Numbered from the stretch's first letter, positions 11,015 to 24,199 are shown. The stretch: DNA of 64,000 nt from Adineta steineri (GCA_905250115.1 CAJNOI010000029.1:248001-312000); one strand, 5' to 3'. Notes: generated by a model from the sequence alone, not told the origin. Numbers and translations are program-made.

Positions 11015-14000
11015 ATGAATGATATTGAACAGACAAATAGACAAATTAATATTATAAACAATACTTTATCGTTAAATAATCGACACAGGTGAGACGGATT
11101 ATTAATGGAATTTAAAAAATGTCTTAACTACATCAACTGTTGTTAAAATAAAAACAAATCGAAAGATTTTTTTCTTGATTAAAGGTCATCAAAGTTAAAA
11201 TAATCATATTTTTCTCAAGACAGGAAACATTCAAGTGCATAATAACGTGTTCGTCACTAATGTTGTCATTTACTTTTACCATCTGATTCATTTCTTTTGC
11301 TCTATCGTTATTATGAATGTTCTTTTGTTAACTGCATTTTGCAGTCATAATCGAGTGTCTTAGTCACTTGAAAAAAAAGAAGAAAAAAAAAATTTTTTTT
11401 TTCTCTCATATAAATACAGTAGACACTAAAGAATAAGAAATTCAGAAAGTTGCAACCTTCAAGCAATCATCGAGAAAGCCTAGAAAGAAAAAAAATATGT
11501 ATTTAGTATGTTTTTCAAATGGAAAACACATTTCTAGGTATAGTAAAGAATTAGAATAGGAAAAATTTATCAATATTAACCAGTATGATTAATTTTATTT
11601 TTGTTGTTTAGACGATCACAACGTCAACGAATTAGTCCAAGTCCCGAACCACAATTCACGACAACTATTAATCAACTATCACCCATAGAACTTTCACATA
11701 TTTCACAACCGTCTATGATAACTGATGTAAAACCTAAATCATTACATTCTACAGTTTCAATTACATCACCACCTACTATTATGAATTCAAATTCTTTATT
11801 GGATCGATCAAATATTACTAGTAATCATCTTCAAACACCGAATTTTGTTGCTCAACAAAAACTTGGTTTATCCGATAGTGTAAAAGATAACATTTCAAAT
11901 GTGTTTTTGTTTTTGTAAGTTTTCTTTATTTAGTTAAACATTGCTAGTGGTGATAATGATGTCAATTCATCAAATTTAACACGCAAAAAAAATTTATCAA
12001 CATCTGATCTCGATCCGTTTGAACGCCGGAAACAAATAGCTTTAACTAAAGCTGAAGGTAAACTAGAAAAAGCTCAACAACTTTATCGTATTGCTCAACA
12101 AAGTGTTGAACAAAATCTTTCTGAACTTCTTCGTGTTACAACAATTCCAAGAATTCCACATGAATCCGAAACACCAAATACAGCCTATGAAAAACGTATA
12201 CGTACAATACAAGAAACAAAAGAAGCATTAGAAACAAAAATTGCTAATTATCGAGCAGATATAGCTCGTATACAAGCCGGTGATATACCCGCTCGTTATA
12301 CATCATCAAAAGATACGCAAAATAATATATCAAATGAAAATTCTCAACATAATTCAATAAATAATATCTCAACACTTCCGACAAATGAACAATCAATAAT
12401 ATCACATAATTTAGATGCTGATAATCATCATCATCACCATGCTCAAACTAATCTATCTTCAACAATAATCCATCATAATAATAATCAAAATTTATTATCA
12501 TTAAATCAAAATAGTAATACACTTGAGCCTATTCGATCTTCACCTTCAAGTTCAATATCCAATGAAATTGGAAATTCACAATTTTATATTGATTCAAATT
12601 GTAAGTACAATAGATTAGACGAATAGAACATTCTAACCAGAAGTAATTCTATCTGCAAATGAGATTTTAGTATGAAATAAAATTATCTAATATTGTTAGC
12701 ATGCATCATATGGTAGACTGACACTCGAATAAAATACGTAACCGTTAACATACATGACAAATTCAATGTACTCTTTATTTTCTTAGACGATCACGTTTAC
12801 GATGGTGATAAATTAAATCGAAAGCACGATGCTATCATTCCAGGTATGTATTGATCATTAATATACTAATATAAAATAGAACTCGTATTTATGTACGTTC
12901 TACATTCTAAAAAAAAGACGCTGTAAATCAAGGAGAAAAGTGCAGGTTTGCGATCGTCAGCACTAAAGCACTACCTTGGCACTTCATCACCTTTTGGCGT
13001 CGAAAGATACTGCGATGCTAATAAATTAAGAAATATAATAGAAAATGAAGAGTAATTAGATCATACTATCCTATGAAAACAAAAATATTTAATGAAATTT
13101 TCTACTATATTTCTCAATTTGATAAATATTGAAGCACTTCTTACAGTAAATTCTGTTGTCAAAATACAACACTTACCTCCGTGAAGCAAATGTATTCTAA
13201 AATATCTGACTTTCTATTCTAGCTGATATATCCGTTATTCACGATACTGATAAATCTCCTTCCACAAAACGACGTTTAACGTAAGTCAAAACATTCATAG
13301 ATAAAATTTTAACAAATAAAATTCTAGTCATTTTAGTGATGATTCAAATATTGAATTTAATGATCGAATCTCCGATCATTCAAGTGATGATCGATTTGTT
13401 AGTTATAATACATCAAAACGAAATACTATGGTAATGAAAATAGAATCGTATTCTCATTTTTATTTTAATCTTTTTAGGCAACAATTGAATATCATCAATT
13501 AATGTTAAAAATTGATTCTATGCAAAAGATAATTGATCGTTCGGATACGAAAATGAATGAATTACAAAAACAAATTGATGTAGTAATAAAAGACAATCTT
13601 GCTGAACGTCAACGAAATAGTAATTTAGATCGTGAATTAGCTGATTTAACGGAAATACATCAAAATGAAATGTCATCAATGAAAAAAGATTTAAAAAATC
13701 TTGAAGAAAAACTTTTATATAATTTTAATGAATATTGGACAGAAATGGTTGAGAAATTAGATAAACTTGATACAAGGGTTAGTTTATTTTTCTAATAAGA
13801 ATTTTCATAAATAAGGGTGTTTGTTTTTTAGACGACAAAAGTTGAACAAACTCAAGCAATTTCGCTTGAAACAGAAGAAAATACACATCGACTTATAACG
13901 AAATTTGTCAATATTTTATTAACAGTCTTTGCTATTATACTTCTTCTCCTCTCAACTATTAAAAATCTTGTTCAATCACGGTAAAGAATTAATTTTATTT

Positions 14001-14212
14001 TTATTTCATACTTCTATTTTCTATTTTTTTCTCTAGTGTTCATGCTGTGATCCTTTTAATTCTTGTATTTACATGGATATCATTTCATTATTTACCAGAA
14101 AATTACTTCCAGTCACCATTCATTAAAAGTAATTTATTTTTCGAAAAAAACAAACAAACAAATTTTTTTTATTTATCTAGATTTTCCACATATCTTCAAA
14201 AGAACAACATGA
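11015..14212 (+). CDS. TMCC-family transmembrane and coiled-coil protein
   Basis: Ten exons join in phase (603 residues): 11015-11088, 11612-11900, 11934-12600, 12787-12843, 13223-13280, 13337-13430, 13478-13777, 13832-13980, 14037-14128, 14181-14212. The N-terminal half is low-complexity Ser/Asn/His with one helical segment (ERRKQIALTKAEGKLEKAQ). The C-terminal third matches the TMCC1-3 core: a long coiled coil with ADLTEIHQNEM and KNLEEKL, then two closely spaced membrane helices (FVNILLTVFAIILLLLS and VILLILVFTWISFHYL). TMCC proteins sit in the rough ER membrane and act at ER-endosome contacts (family knowledge). Exon 2 and 3 appear separated by only 33 nt. The N-terminal exon was chosen because its phase and AG junction fit exactly. 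Confidence 0.85.
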
Positions 14213-14959
14213 ATAGAAGAACTTCATCAAGTGATACGACTTCATATCTTTTTCTTCTATTCGTTAAAAAAAACGTGCGTTCTTTTTTTTTGTGAAGTAT
14301 CAGTTGACTCTGACTCTCTTATCTTTCGTGTTGTAGTTTTAGACTAAATATGTCATCAGCATAATCTCAATTTTCTTTTTTTCTTCTTCTACCTAGCTTT
14401 GACTGTATAGTTTTCTTTTTTTTTCTCATATCTAGTCGTTAAATAATTTTGTATATGACGCGCTCAACAATGCGACAAAAACATTTGTATTATAAATATA
14501 TCTATGACATATAAATATAATAAAAAAATAATTTATTGTTATGTTTGACTATCGTTTCGATATCAAAATTAACACGACAAACTATACATAAAGTATAATG
14601 TCGCTATTAGTCGATGTTCAATGTGCTCCCGAATATTTATTGGTCGTTCAAATATAAAAGAAATAACAATACAAAGACAGCTGACTAACATCATAAGGAG
14701 AGAGAAAAAAAAATTAATTGAAGTTATCATCAAGTATATGTATCAGACAGACGACATGTCACACAATAAAGATATCATCAATAGTAATTACTTTCGTATG
14801 CAACCAGATGTATAACGATACCGTTGTATCATTTGTTAGTTGAATGTTTGATTGTGCAATCGAAGACGAAGAAGAAGAAAAAAAACGAAACTACGATATG
14901 TATATAATGACATATACAGCCTATGAATTCATATTTTTAGATTTTTTAACAACATTACA
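14213..14959. other. Spacer between TMCC and REEP genes
   Basis: AT-rich with no supported coding region. A short frame at 14621-14815 lacks coding character and I left it out. Confidence 0.5.
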
Positions 14960-16580
14960 ATGGTATCAAGTCTACTTGCTCGTTGCATCATGTTCGTATT
15001 TTTACATAGAATTTCAATTTTAAATTAAAATTTTTCGTTTTTAAGTGTAACCATTGGTACACTCTACCCTGGTTATCGATCTTATAAATCTCTAATTAAT
15101 TCCGATTTACGCGAAGTGGTATGAATAAAAATTTGATTGAAAATAAAAATTATTTCAATACATATATTTTAGGTTAATTGTCTTCGATATTGGATTGTAT
15201 TTTCAATATTTATTGCATGTGAAACAATCACTGATATTATTCTATCATGGTAAAAAATTTTAAATTAATAAAAAATTTTTTTGTTTAAATTTATTTTTTT
15301 AGGTTTCCATTTTATTATTGGATTAAAATTGGAATTGTATTCTGGATAGTTTCACCAGCTGGCTCAACATTTTTGTACAAACGTTTTATTCAACCACTTC
15401 TCAAAGAACGTGAACAAGTATGTACTCTAAAGTTTAAAAATTGTTGAATAGCCTTAGTATTTTACCCTTGATAACAGATGTCTATTACAATTCAACGCCT
15501 TCTTTTTTGAACGGGTGTCATTATATATTTTCTACGCGTATTATCGGGCATATATAAATATTCGTTCCGCTGTGTTTTATAAGGATACATTTTGCTTCGA
15601 TACAATATGATACAAGGTAGTTTTTCGGTCATTAAAAATTAGTTTAAACGATAGAAGATACGCTTACATAAATGGTTATTCATTTGACATGTATAATACT
15701 CTATATTATCTTTGAGTCAATTTTTAATCTTTATGATATGTAATATAAAAAAAAGTATATGTATTTTTCTTTTTATGTTTATAGGAAATCGATCATTTAA
15801 TCGAACAAACAAGACAAAAGAGTTATACCGCAATACTTGATTTAACAAATAAAGGTTTTAGATATGCATCTAATGTATTTTTAAATACCGCTGTATTGGT
15901 AAATAATATCATTGAAAGGTTAATATGTTCCATTAAATATCCATTGTCTTAATAGGGTCAAAGTTATCTTGGTGAACATTTAAAACGTTCATTGAGTACA
16001 AGTGATATTAATAACAGTTCCGCAAAGAATTTTGCTAATCCACCTGCTACATTACATGAAGAAAGTGAAGAAGGTGAGTTGAAATAAATATATCAATTTG
16101 AAAATTCTTATTTTCTTTTCTATGATGATAATAATAGATTCGGAATTTTCAAGTCGTTTAAAAGAAGATCGAAAATATTTATCCAAAGGAACAACTCGAA
16201 AACCACTTGCAAGTAAGTACTTCTCTGGATTTTCTATATCATTCCAATATCATATTTTTAGATTATCAAGAAAAACCTGATGATTCATCTGATAATCCAT
16301 TAGATGAATATGAAATGTCAAAAGTTATGGCGCGTAAAGGACGAACAATAAATAAAAGCAATTCAAGTGAAGTAAGTTTAAACTTATGCTTTCTACGACT
16401 TTCTCATTATTTATTTATTTATTTGTTTAGAGTAGTCATAGTGAAATCATAACAAAACGACAAGTCAAACAAACAGCAACAAAAAGATCAGCTGTTAAAC
16501 CAACAGTAACAATTGAACACGACATGAATAGTTCAAATGATACGGATGACGAAGTTGAAAATATGCGTAAAAGAACTTAA
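14960..16580 (+). CDS. REEP1-4-like ER-shaping protein (TB2/DP1/HVA22)
   Basis: Nine exons in phase: 14960-14991, 15046-15118, 15173-15249, 15303-15417, 15785-15898, 15956-16073, 16138-16212, 16262-16371, 16431-16580 (287 residues). The N-terminal domain has the family pattern GTLYPGYRSYK, then CLRYWIVFSIF, ETITDIILSWFPFYYWIK and a SPAGSTFLYKRFIQP hairpin segment. REEP proteins wedge into the tubular ER membrane and bind microtubules; human REEP1 is a spastic paraplegia gene (established). The C-terminal half is acidic and Ser/Thr-rich, resembling the disordered tail of REEP1-4 and unlike the shorter REEP5/6. Exons 4 and 5 are separated by a longer 367-bp intron. Confidence 0.92.
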
Positions 16581-18011
16581 AATTACACGTCCTTCTCGTT
16601 TTTTTTTTACATATGTAACATCGTTTTTTTCTCTTTCTCTCTCTTACTTCAAAAGGATTTATCTATTCTTTAGTTTCGTTCTGTATATTTCTAACAAATA
16701 TGTTCCACTCAACAACAAAAAAACTAAGTTTTTATATTGATATAAATTGGTGCTGGAATTCTCTTTTTCTTTCGATTATTAAAAAAAGATATTTTTTATT
16801 ATATTTGGTTTTTCTTCATTAAAACAAGCTCAAGAAGCATTTATTTATTCTTATTTTTTTTTTTGAAAAAAACTATAAAGAAATACGTGACATAATCGAA
16901 GGGTTAAATCTTAATAGAAAAATGCACTTATGTTGTTGATCGTAATAGAAATAATCGTATAACTAAATGAATTATTTGAAAAAGTTCAACATTTTTACAA
17001 GTCAAATACTAATTTCGGTTTCCTATTCGTTTTGAAATGTAATTGTACACGTGCATTCAAAAATGTGATTTTGTAAAGAGAAACTTGAACAATATCATCG
17101 TTGGAAAAGATCACTTTCAGAAAACCTATATATTCAATAATACGATTAAGCTATTGTGTACAACTAAATCAGAATATAGATAAATAAAGCAGCAATTCTT
17201 GGGGGAAAAAATATTGTATGAGCGTATAATTCGAGTTATTGTTACTTAAACTTGATGAATAAATTTTTTCTTGGTCATTATATATACAGAGAGTGAGATA
17301 GTTAGACTCGACAGTTCAAATACGCTATGATGAATGTATATTATTATTATGTTTCTCAACAGTATCGAAGAATATATCATTATCTTGCAACATATCTTTA
17401 ATAATACAGAATCGTACTCTGCAGAATTGCTTATCGTATATGGTATAAACAATATTTCTTTGATAATATAAGTTAAAATACTAGCATGATTTTAGTTTAT
17501 ATTGAATTAGATATATATATATTCAAATTATTATCATATTGCTTGATATATCTTCCAAATATAAATATACTATGCATAGCATAATTCTATATAATACATC
17601 AACATCAAGTACATTAACTATTGTAATGTACATATAAATATCTTTGCTTATACGTCATTCTCATAATTATCTTGACCTTGTCCAGTTGTTATATATCATC
17701 TTTATATGTATATTCAATAAATAAGTTCTTGTTCAGTTGAAACGACTCTACTTCTGTTTTTCTTTCCAGATAGATGATAATCTATTTTCTAGATCAAAAG
17801 ATTCAATGATATTTTCTTTTGCTTTTAATGGAAATGACATCTGAACATTCTTTTATTGTTTTTATGGATCATTGCAATTAAATATCAATCATATCGAAAT
17901 ATTTCCAAGAAAAAAAAGAAGTTATTATGATTTATAGAAAGTAATTAAAATTCAATACTCTTCATCATTTATTTTAAAGTCATATCATTAGATCTTATCT
18001 TTTGCAAATGA
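16581..18011. other. Long AT-rich intergenic stretch
   Basis: Nothing coding is seen in about 1.4 kb between the REEP gene and the scaffold gap. Sequence is AT-rich with many short direct repeats of TATAT type. Confidence 0.5.
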
Positions 18012-18111
18012 NNNNNNNNNNNNNNNNNNNNNNNNNNNNNNNNNNNNNNNNNNNNNNNNNNNNNNNNNNNNNNNNNNNNNNNNNNNNNNNNNNNNNNNNN
18101 NNNNNNNNNNN
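18012..18111. other. Assembly gap of 100 N
   Basis: Exactly 100 N bases, the usual placeholder for a scaffold join of unknown length. Adjacency of the left conserved block with the accessory block is therefore not proven by sequence. Confidence 0.99.
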
Positions 18112-18502
18112 AGAAACGACTTGACGAAGATTCAGTCAAGAAGTGTCCTAAATGTGAACAAAATTACATACCATCAAAGACTAACCATGGTAACTGTCAT
18201 TATCATGACGGATATGTCTATGATATTAGTGATAAATGTAAACTAACTAATGAGGAAGCGCAAATAAAAGCACAAAAAATTAAATTATTAGCAAACAATA
18301 CTCCAGGTAGTCAATCTGTACAGTTTTTAAAACTAATGTGGGCTTGATCCACCGTGTCAAGTAGGCAGTTGCGGTTTACCTGAAGAATTCAAACAACCAT
18401 GCAAACGATTCAACTGAAGAACAAATGAAACACGTTCGAGATCGATTCATGAATAACAAAGCGGCGGAAAAAAGAATCACGGATTTTGTTGCGCAAATCT
18501 AA
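18112..18502 (+). pseudogene. Frameshifted Cys/His-motif gene fragment
   Basis: The fragment begins inside the gap. The first frame gives CPKCEQNY, NHGNCHYHDGY and a further Cys, a C-x2-C and C-x-Y-H-x-G pattern loosely like the zinc-binding CHORD-type motif. It hits TGA near 18346. A second frame resumes with GLDPPCQVGSCGLPEEF, and a third frame after about 18410 gives an acidic helix ending at TAA 18500-18502. At least two frameshifts are needed, so it is a pseudogene or sits in poor sequence beside the gap. The family name is not certain. Confidence 0.5.
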
Positions 18503-18547
18503 GAATATGATTAATTAAAAATGAAAACTAATAAATGTTAACTGTAA

Positions 18548-18553
18548 TTTATT
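18548..18553 (-). promoter_or_regulatory. Poly(A) signal of the chimeric gene
   Basis: AATAAA on the minus strand, about 50 bp after the TAA of the EGF-bacterial chimera. It supports a eukaryotic transcription unit, though such hexamers are common in AT-rich DNA. Confidence 0.4.
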
Positions 18554-18601
18554 TTGAAAATAAAAATATTAACATAATGAAGATAAATCAATCGATTTGT
18601 T

Positions 18602-21600
18602 TTAGAAAACATTCACGGTTTTTGTCGTAGCGTTCTTTGGAACTTCGATAGCAGTAGGTTCATATCTTCCAATTTCATTTCCGTTTCCATCATACTTAAT
18701 TTTTGCACAACGGCAAGACATTGCTGCTTGTGGATAATAAGGATATCCTGTTTGCATATTGAACTCGGCTGAGGATTCTATATTGAAATGCAGTCCAATA
18801 GCTGTTCCCGAGTAAGCGTCAGTAGGTGAAGCTGTCCAAACTCCTGACATATGAAATCTTAATCTATCAGGCCCATCAGTTGTAACCATAGTTAGATCTT
18901 TCCCTCCGTCAAAGCCTCGAATCCCGTTATTTGGATAACTGCCGATTTTATATCTGTCATCGTTGAAAACAAATCCAAATCTGGTAGCAGGATAGTTAGA
19001 AATTGCAGATCTGCTTCCCGGATACAATTTGTTTGCAGGTGAATAAGCATCTCTTCTAACGTGGTATACACTTGAAGGTGATAATCCGTATTGTCCTGTA
19101 CCTGAAGCCTGATAACCATTATAATACCAGGGATTGTTTCCGTGAGAGAATGGCCAGTAAGAATAAAAATTGCCTAATTTAGGCTCTGTACCGTGCATGC
19201 TTGCAGAGAAAGTATCAGGTATTCTCCATCCTTCAGGACATGGGTCAAAAGGTGATTTTTCTGTAGCGTGTCCCCATCTGTCTGTAAACTGACCATTTTC
19301 ATCAGATACCCAATCTCGTACTTTTTTAAATTGATTTGTTTCCGTAGAAGGATTTTGGTGTAAGAAGTATAGCGGATTGTTTACAGAGTACATCAATACT
19401 TTCTTAATTTTATCCTTCTTAGAATCTGTAGATGAAACCACCGAAGAATAATCTGTTGAAAATTCTTTAGAGTAATTGACCATATAATTAGTGTTGTCAA
19501 TAGCTTCTGAATAAGGAATTACTCCATTACTGATTGGTCCGTTTTGCATCCGGATTGTATATCTGTTCAAATTTTTATACATGCTTTCTTGGCTGCTTAC
19601 TGCTGTTCTGAAATAATAATTGCCTCCAGCATTGAAGAAAACAGGTAGAGGATCTTTTCTTCCCCATTGGAAATGCAGGCCTCCACTTTTACTGAATTGA
19701 GGAACATAGCTATAGAGATATGATGCACTACCGCCTGCAGCCTCTTTTGGGAATACCATTAAAGCTCCCAAATCTCTGTCCATAAAGGTGGTTTTCAACG
19801 GAACTCCAATACTTTTCACAGGATTTACAAATGCTGAATTGGCAACGTTTACAATGCCTCCGTTTGCTGCAGTTTCAGTTTCATAATCTAATGATCCTAC
19901 AACTGTTTCAGGAGCCCAGATATGCCAGCTCCAAATAATAGGATCTTCCATTTTTCCGTTTGCCCACTGGCCAGAGTTTCCTATATGGAAAGCGACAACA
20001 GCATTACCAAATTGATTTTCATTTAAAGTAATTCGAAGTTTAGCTGTTTCTTTAGTTCCATCGATGATCTCTATATTTTGTATCAGACCTGTATTGGTAG
20101 TCCATACTACAGAGCTTGATTTAATGTTTCCTTGAGGATATTCTTCTGTTGTACTTATATGTAATTTATACATTGCATACGCCTTACGTAAAGGAATATC
20201 AATAACACGATCTTTTTCTGCCAGATTTGCTGTTGTCACTGCGCTGTTAGTATATTCTACATAGCTGTTCGGATCTTTTGCCCAGTTTCTCAAAGTTGCT
20301 AATGGATATTCTTCGTTTGGTGTTTTGATGAATTCCGTTTCAAAATCAGCAGCCATATAAGCGTTATTAGGATCCTTAATACATCTTATCCCAGCTGTTT
20401 CATGAGTATTGCCATCATGAGAAAGGGAATTTATTGTGTACCATCCGAAATTATTTGCTGTTTCTTTTACGTTACCAGGATCTGAAATATATGCTAAACC
20501 TCTTGGTCCATACCATGGTCCCCCTCCAGATGCTCCCACTGAAAATGTAGATGAGCTCAATCCACCGTCTGACGAACCATCTTGATATAAGATCTTAGGT
20601 GTAACTAATCCGGATGATGTTACGGTATTAATAGTTACATAATTAGGATAATATTCATAGTTTCCATTGATAGGAATCAGCCCTAAGTTACGGCCAGGAA
20701 CTCCTGTAAAGTCGTAACCCAATCCAGGATATATCTTTATTCCTGGAAATCTAGTACTTGAAGTTGCTGGATCAGATGTGAAAGTATCGACATCATTAGC
20801 ACCGCCGATTCTTCCCCACGGAGAAGCATTATTGTCATTAGTGTGGCTGCCGATATTGTCATAATACGATGGAATTCTCCAGTTGCATGGGCAAGGATCA
20901 TAAGGTGATTTCATTGCGTAACGCTTACTTTCTTCTGCTAATGCAATGTTATTTAAGTCACTTATTTTGCCTCCTCGTGTATCTCCCCAAAGATCCCAGG
21001 CAACATTTTTAAAAGCATCTGTGTTGAATTCGTTTCTATATTTCTGCTTAGAGAACCATGTTGTATATCTTTGGAGATACCATGTTTTGCCACTGTTTTG
21101 AACAAACATATCTTCTCCATTATTATTCACCGTCTCATTGTATTTTTTAATATAAAGCGGTGGAATGATCATGTGAATTGGATTTTGAACAGAATAACGA
21201 ATATTTCCATTTGGCGTATCAAATCCTGTATTATCTTGTGGATATAAGTTTCCTCTATATTTTACAGGCAATACGGAAGTAGATCCTTTGCTATAAACGG
21301 CTCCTAGATTTCTTATGTGTCCAGCTTCTCCTGAAATCTCATACATTGTACCATCTTTGCGTGTAAGAGCAGGAAAAGGGTCTTTTCTTCCCCATTGGTA
21401 TTGTAATCCTTGTGATTTATGCCAATCGTTACCCAGGAAGTTTGCGCTTGTTGCTCCAAGGTTTCTGTCCATCCATTTCCAATCTGTGACTGGGAGTCCG
21501 TTTTTATCTTTTTCGAAACCAAGGTGATAGGTGCTTCCGTTTATAGTTGGATCATCTGTTACCCAAACGTGCCATGTCCAATAAACTTTATCGTTTACTT

Positions 21601-23494
21601 TATATGAAACTACTGCATTTCCTTCTTTAAGTTTATTGACTAAAACTTGAATTTTAGCATTTTCACCTGTTCCTTGTAAAGTGACAGATTTGAGTAGTCC
21701 AGCCTCGTCTTCCCAATATAATCCTGCTTTAGCTGTTCCCAATGGAATAGGAGTGTAATTTCCATTATCATCTTTCATGAACTCACCACCTTTAGACCAC
21801 ATTTCATAGGCTTTTTTTACAGGAATGTAAAGACCATCAACGTCGTTGCCGTTTTTATCTTTTCCTGTGAAAATATAGCTGTTCGGTGCTTTTGTCCAAT
21901 CTACTACATCGTAATCTGAAATGGCACTAGGATTTGCTGTAAAACATCCGGAAGCACATTCCGAAGTATCATCATACGTTGCAGAGTTTCCAAATATACC
22001 AGTATATTTAATGAATTTAGAAATTTCTTTTTCAATATCTTCCATTGACCGGATAGATGGATAGCCGGGAACAAAATTTACGAAGTCATTTCGCAATGCA
22101 CCCATACCATATAATGTCATTTCAGGAGTATTTGAAATGATAAGATTTTCTGATCCGGGTCCTCTGCGGCTGCTACCAAGATTACCATAGCCAAAAAATA
22201 ATGGTCCATAATTGCTTGAGCCTGTTAGATTTATAAAAGTTCCGTCGCTTTTATAAACCCTGAAGCCTGTAGTCATACTCGATACCAATACTACAGGTTC
22301 TTGATCGCTGATAAAGTCTGATAGTTTTTCATTAATAGTGTTGTATAAATTGAAATATCTGCTCTGGAGGCTGTTAGGATTTTTAAAGTTATGATATCCG
22401 GGACCGTTTGGTTCACCAGGCCACTGGTTGAATTTTATGAAAAATCCATTTACTGAAAATTTGCCTGCAAAAATATATACAGGATCTTCATAGCTGTATA
22501 AGTACGGAATTGGATGCCCTGGACCGACATCGTAAATAAATTCAGGAGTCGAGCCTAATGTATCACTTATTGCTCCTTGATTTACCATTTTTATGGATTT
22601 TGCACCATTGGAGTCGATAAATAATGTTGCAGGATTTTTAAGAGAAAAAATAATATCGTCCTTCTTATTATCCAATGAATAGCCTATATTGAGTCTATTC
22701 CAGGAATGTGCAGACGTCACCCTGTCCTTAACTCCTGTAATCAGCCCGTTTGCATCAGTAATTAAAGTTCCTTCTTTTTTAGGAGTCAACAATATTGTAT
22801 ATTCATTTTCGTCCAGATCACAATTAGCTGTTGTATAATCACCGAACTTGTAATGACTGATGGTTTTGTCCCAAACAACACTGTTGAAGCTTGTAAGGTC
22901 GGTATCAGAGCTTAGTTCGATCTTTACGTTGTAAGAACTTAAGGCAGATGCAGGTAGTTCAAATGCAGATCTTACATTTTCATTGTATTGATTGTAAGAA
23001 TAGAGTGTCTTACACCAGCCTGTTATCCAATTCCCTTGGTCATCCTGATACTTGACTGAAAGCTTTACATGGTCATTCGTGAATGGTTTTGTCAATTTGC
23101 CTTCCATCACAACCAATCCTTTCTGATTCACATTCTGCTGGATAATAATTTGTGGATCGAAAACATAGACATAAGGGTTCATAAGTTTCCTTGGATTTGG
23201 TACATTACAACCGGGATTACCTAAATTTGCTAAATCAATTGATGTTTCGCACATTTTGCCTGTGTATCCAGCACTACATTCACATTTAAAACATTCCGAA
23301 CTTGTTTTATCTTCTACACATCGTCCATTTTCACATTGAACAAAATCACAAAAGGCAACTAAACATTAAAAAGAAAAAGATTTATATTAATGAAGAAAAA
23401 TCATACTCTTACCATCGGGAGCTGCACATTTGTCAGCTGCATGAATTTGTACTAATGATAGCACAACTAAAATCGATTGAATAATAATCATCAT
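18602..23494 (-). CDS. Secreted chimera: signal peptide + EGF-like + Bacteroidota-type FISUMP-like protein
   Basis: Two exons, 23494-23413 and 23358-18602, join across a 54-nt GT-AG intron (phase 1), giving about 1,612 residues. Exon 1 encodes a signal peptide (MMIIIQSILVVLSLVQIHA). Exon 2 opens with an EGF-like domain (C-D-F-V-Q-C-E-N-G-R-C and C-x-C-S-A-G-Y-T-G-K-M-C). About 1,540 residues without introns follow, bacterial in character. Two long related units each carry PNSY, IP-x-(K/R)-KAY, W-(S/T)-WH-(V/I)-W, MDR-(N/D)-LGA, QWGRKDP and SP-(Y/F)-DPCP-x-x-WRIP, the pattern of Bacteroidota surface proteins with the FISUMP domain. Base composition is clearly less AT-rich than the flanks. A minus-strand AATAAA lies about 50 bp past the stop. 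Function is unknown; extracellular adhesion or glycan contact is inference. Confidence 0.85.
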
Positions 23495-23689
23495 TTTCTT
23501 TATTGATTGAAGTGATTGATCTTTTACATTTGATGGTATATATAGTTCTGTTAAACTGTTTTGTTAGCCTTGTATTAAATCAATATCAAATAAAAATATG
23601 ATACATACATATAGACTAAGGATTAAAAAAATCAATTACTATAAAGCTTCTGTATTTTTTTTCTATGAAAAACGGAAGAGATGAATCGA

Positions 23690-24180
23690 AATTGATATAA
23701 AAAATTTTTGAAATTTTTGCAAATCGCTTCCTTTTTTTCTAAATAGATTTAGCTGGTAAAACTCAATTATATATGACACATTCATTTGTTGTTTGTTTGG
23801 AAATTGTATATGCCATAAACATCGACTAGCTACAAGTAAACCTTGACTTCTTTTTTTGTTCAATAGTTTTATAACGTGTAAATGCTAATTGTTTAATTTC
23901 ATTACATAATATCTGTTGTAAGACGACGTACTTGATCAATATCAACTTTATGTTCATGTGTAGGTTCTATTCGATATGTATTTTCATAACGAATTAAACG
24001 ATGATGATATCTATGACGAGGAATAAAATTACATGTTGACTGACGACGAATTCATGCAGCTATCATACGTGCACTAGAAACATTATCATAACCTGGATAA
24101 GTTGAACTACGTCTCATATGAACATGTGATTTTGAATTATGTTTTTCGGAATTTGAAGTTTCAGCAAAAATATCATAGTT
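23690..24180 (-). pseudogene. Degenerate Tctex1-type dynein light chain gene
   Basis: Reading from about 24180 down, the first frame has MRRSSTYPGYDN, then an in-frame TGA where the context (MIAA-stop-IRRQS) suggests a former Trp, then YENTYRIEPTHEHKVD and a helix, as in the start of a Tctex1 domain. A frameshift near 23895 leads to NEIKQLAFTRYK and then another to ASRCLWHIQFPN, matching the conserved SRCLW strand near the Tctex1 C-terminus. The order of motifs is right for the TCTEX1D subgroup, but one nonsense codon and two or more shifts rule out a normal product unless introns explain them. Confidence 0.6.
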
Positions 24181-24199
24181 GCTGTTGCAACGTTATTCT

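Noticed and set aside
12905-13050. Extra TMCC exon within the 12844-13222 intron
   Set aside because: A short stretch looks coding (DAVNQGEKC), but its end phase does not fit the next exon.
21313-21607. Short frames on both strands inside the large gene
   Set aside because: Shadows of the chimera in other frames; no independent coding features.
18602-23254. Large ORF as simple bacterial contamination
   Set aside because: A spliced signal-peptide exon and EGF-like coding run into it in frame with no N between them, and a eukaryotic poly(A) hexamer follows.
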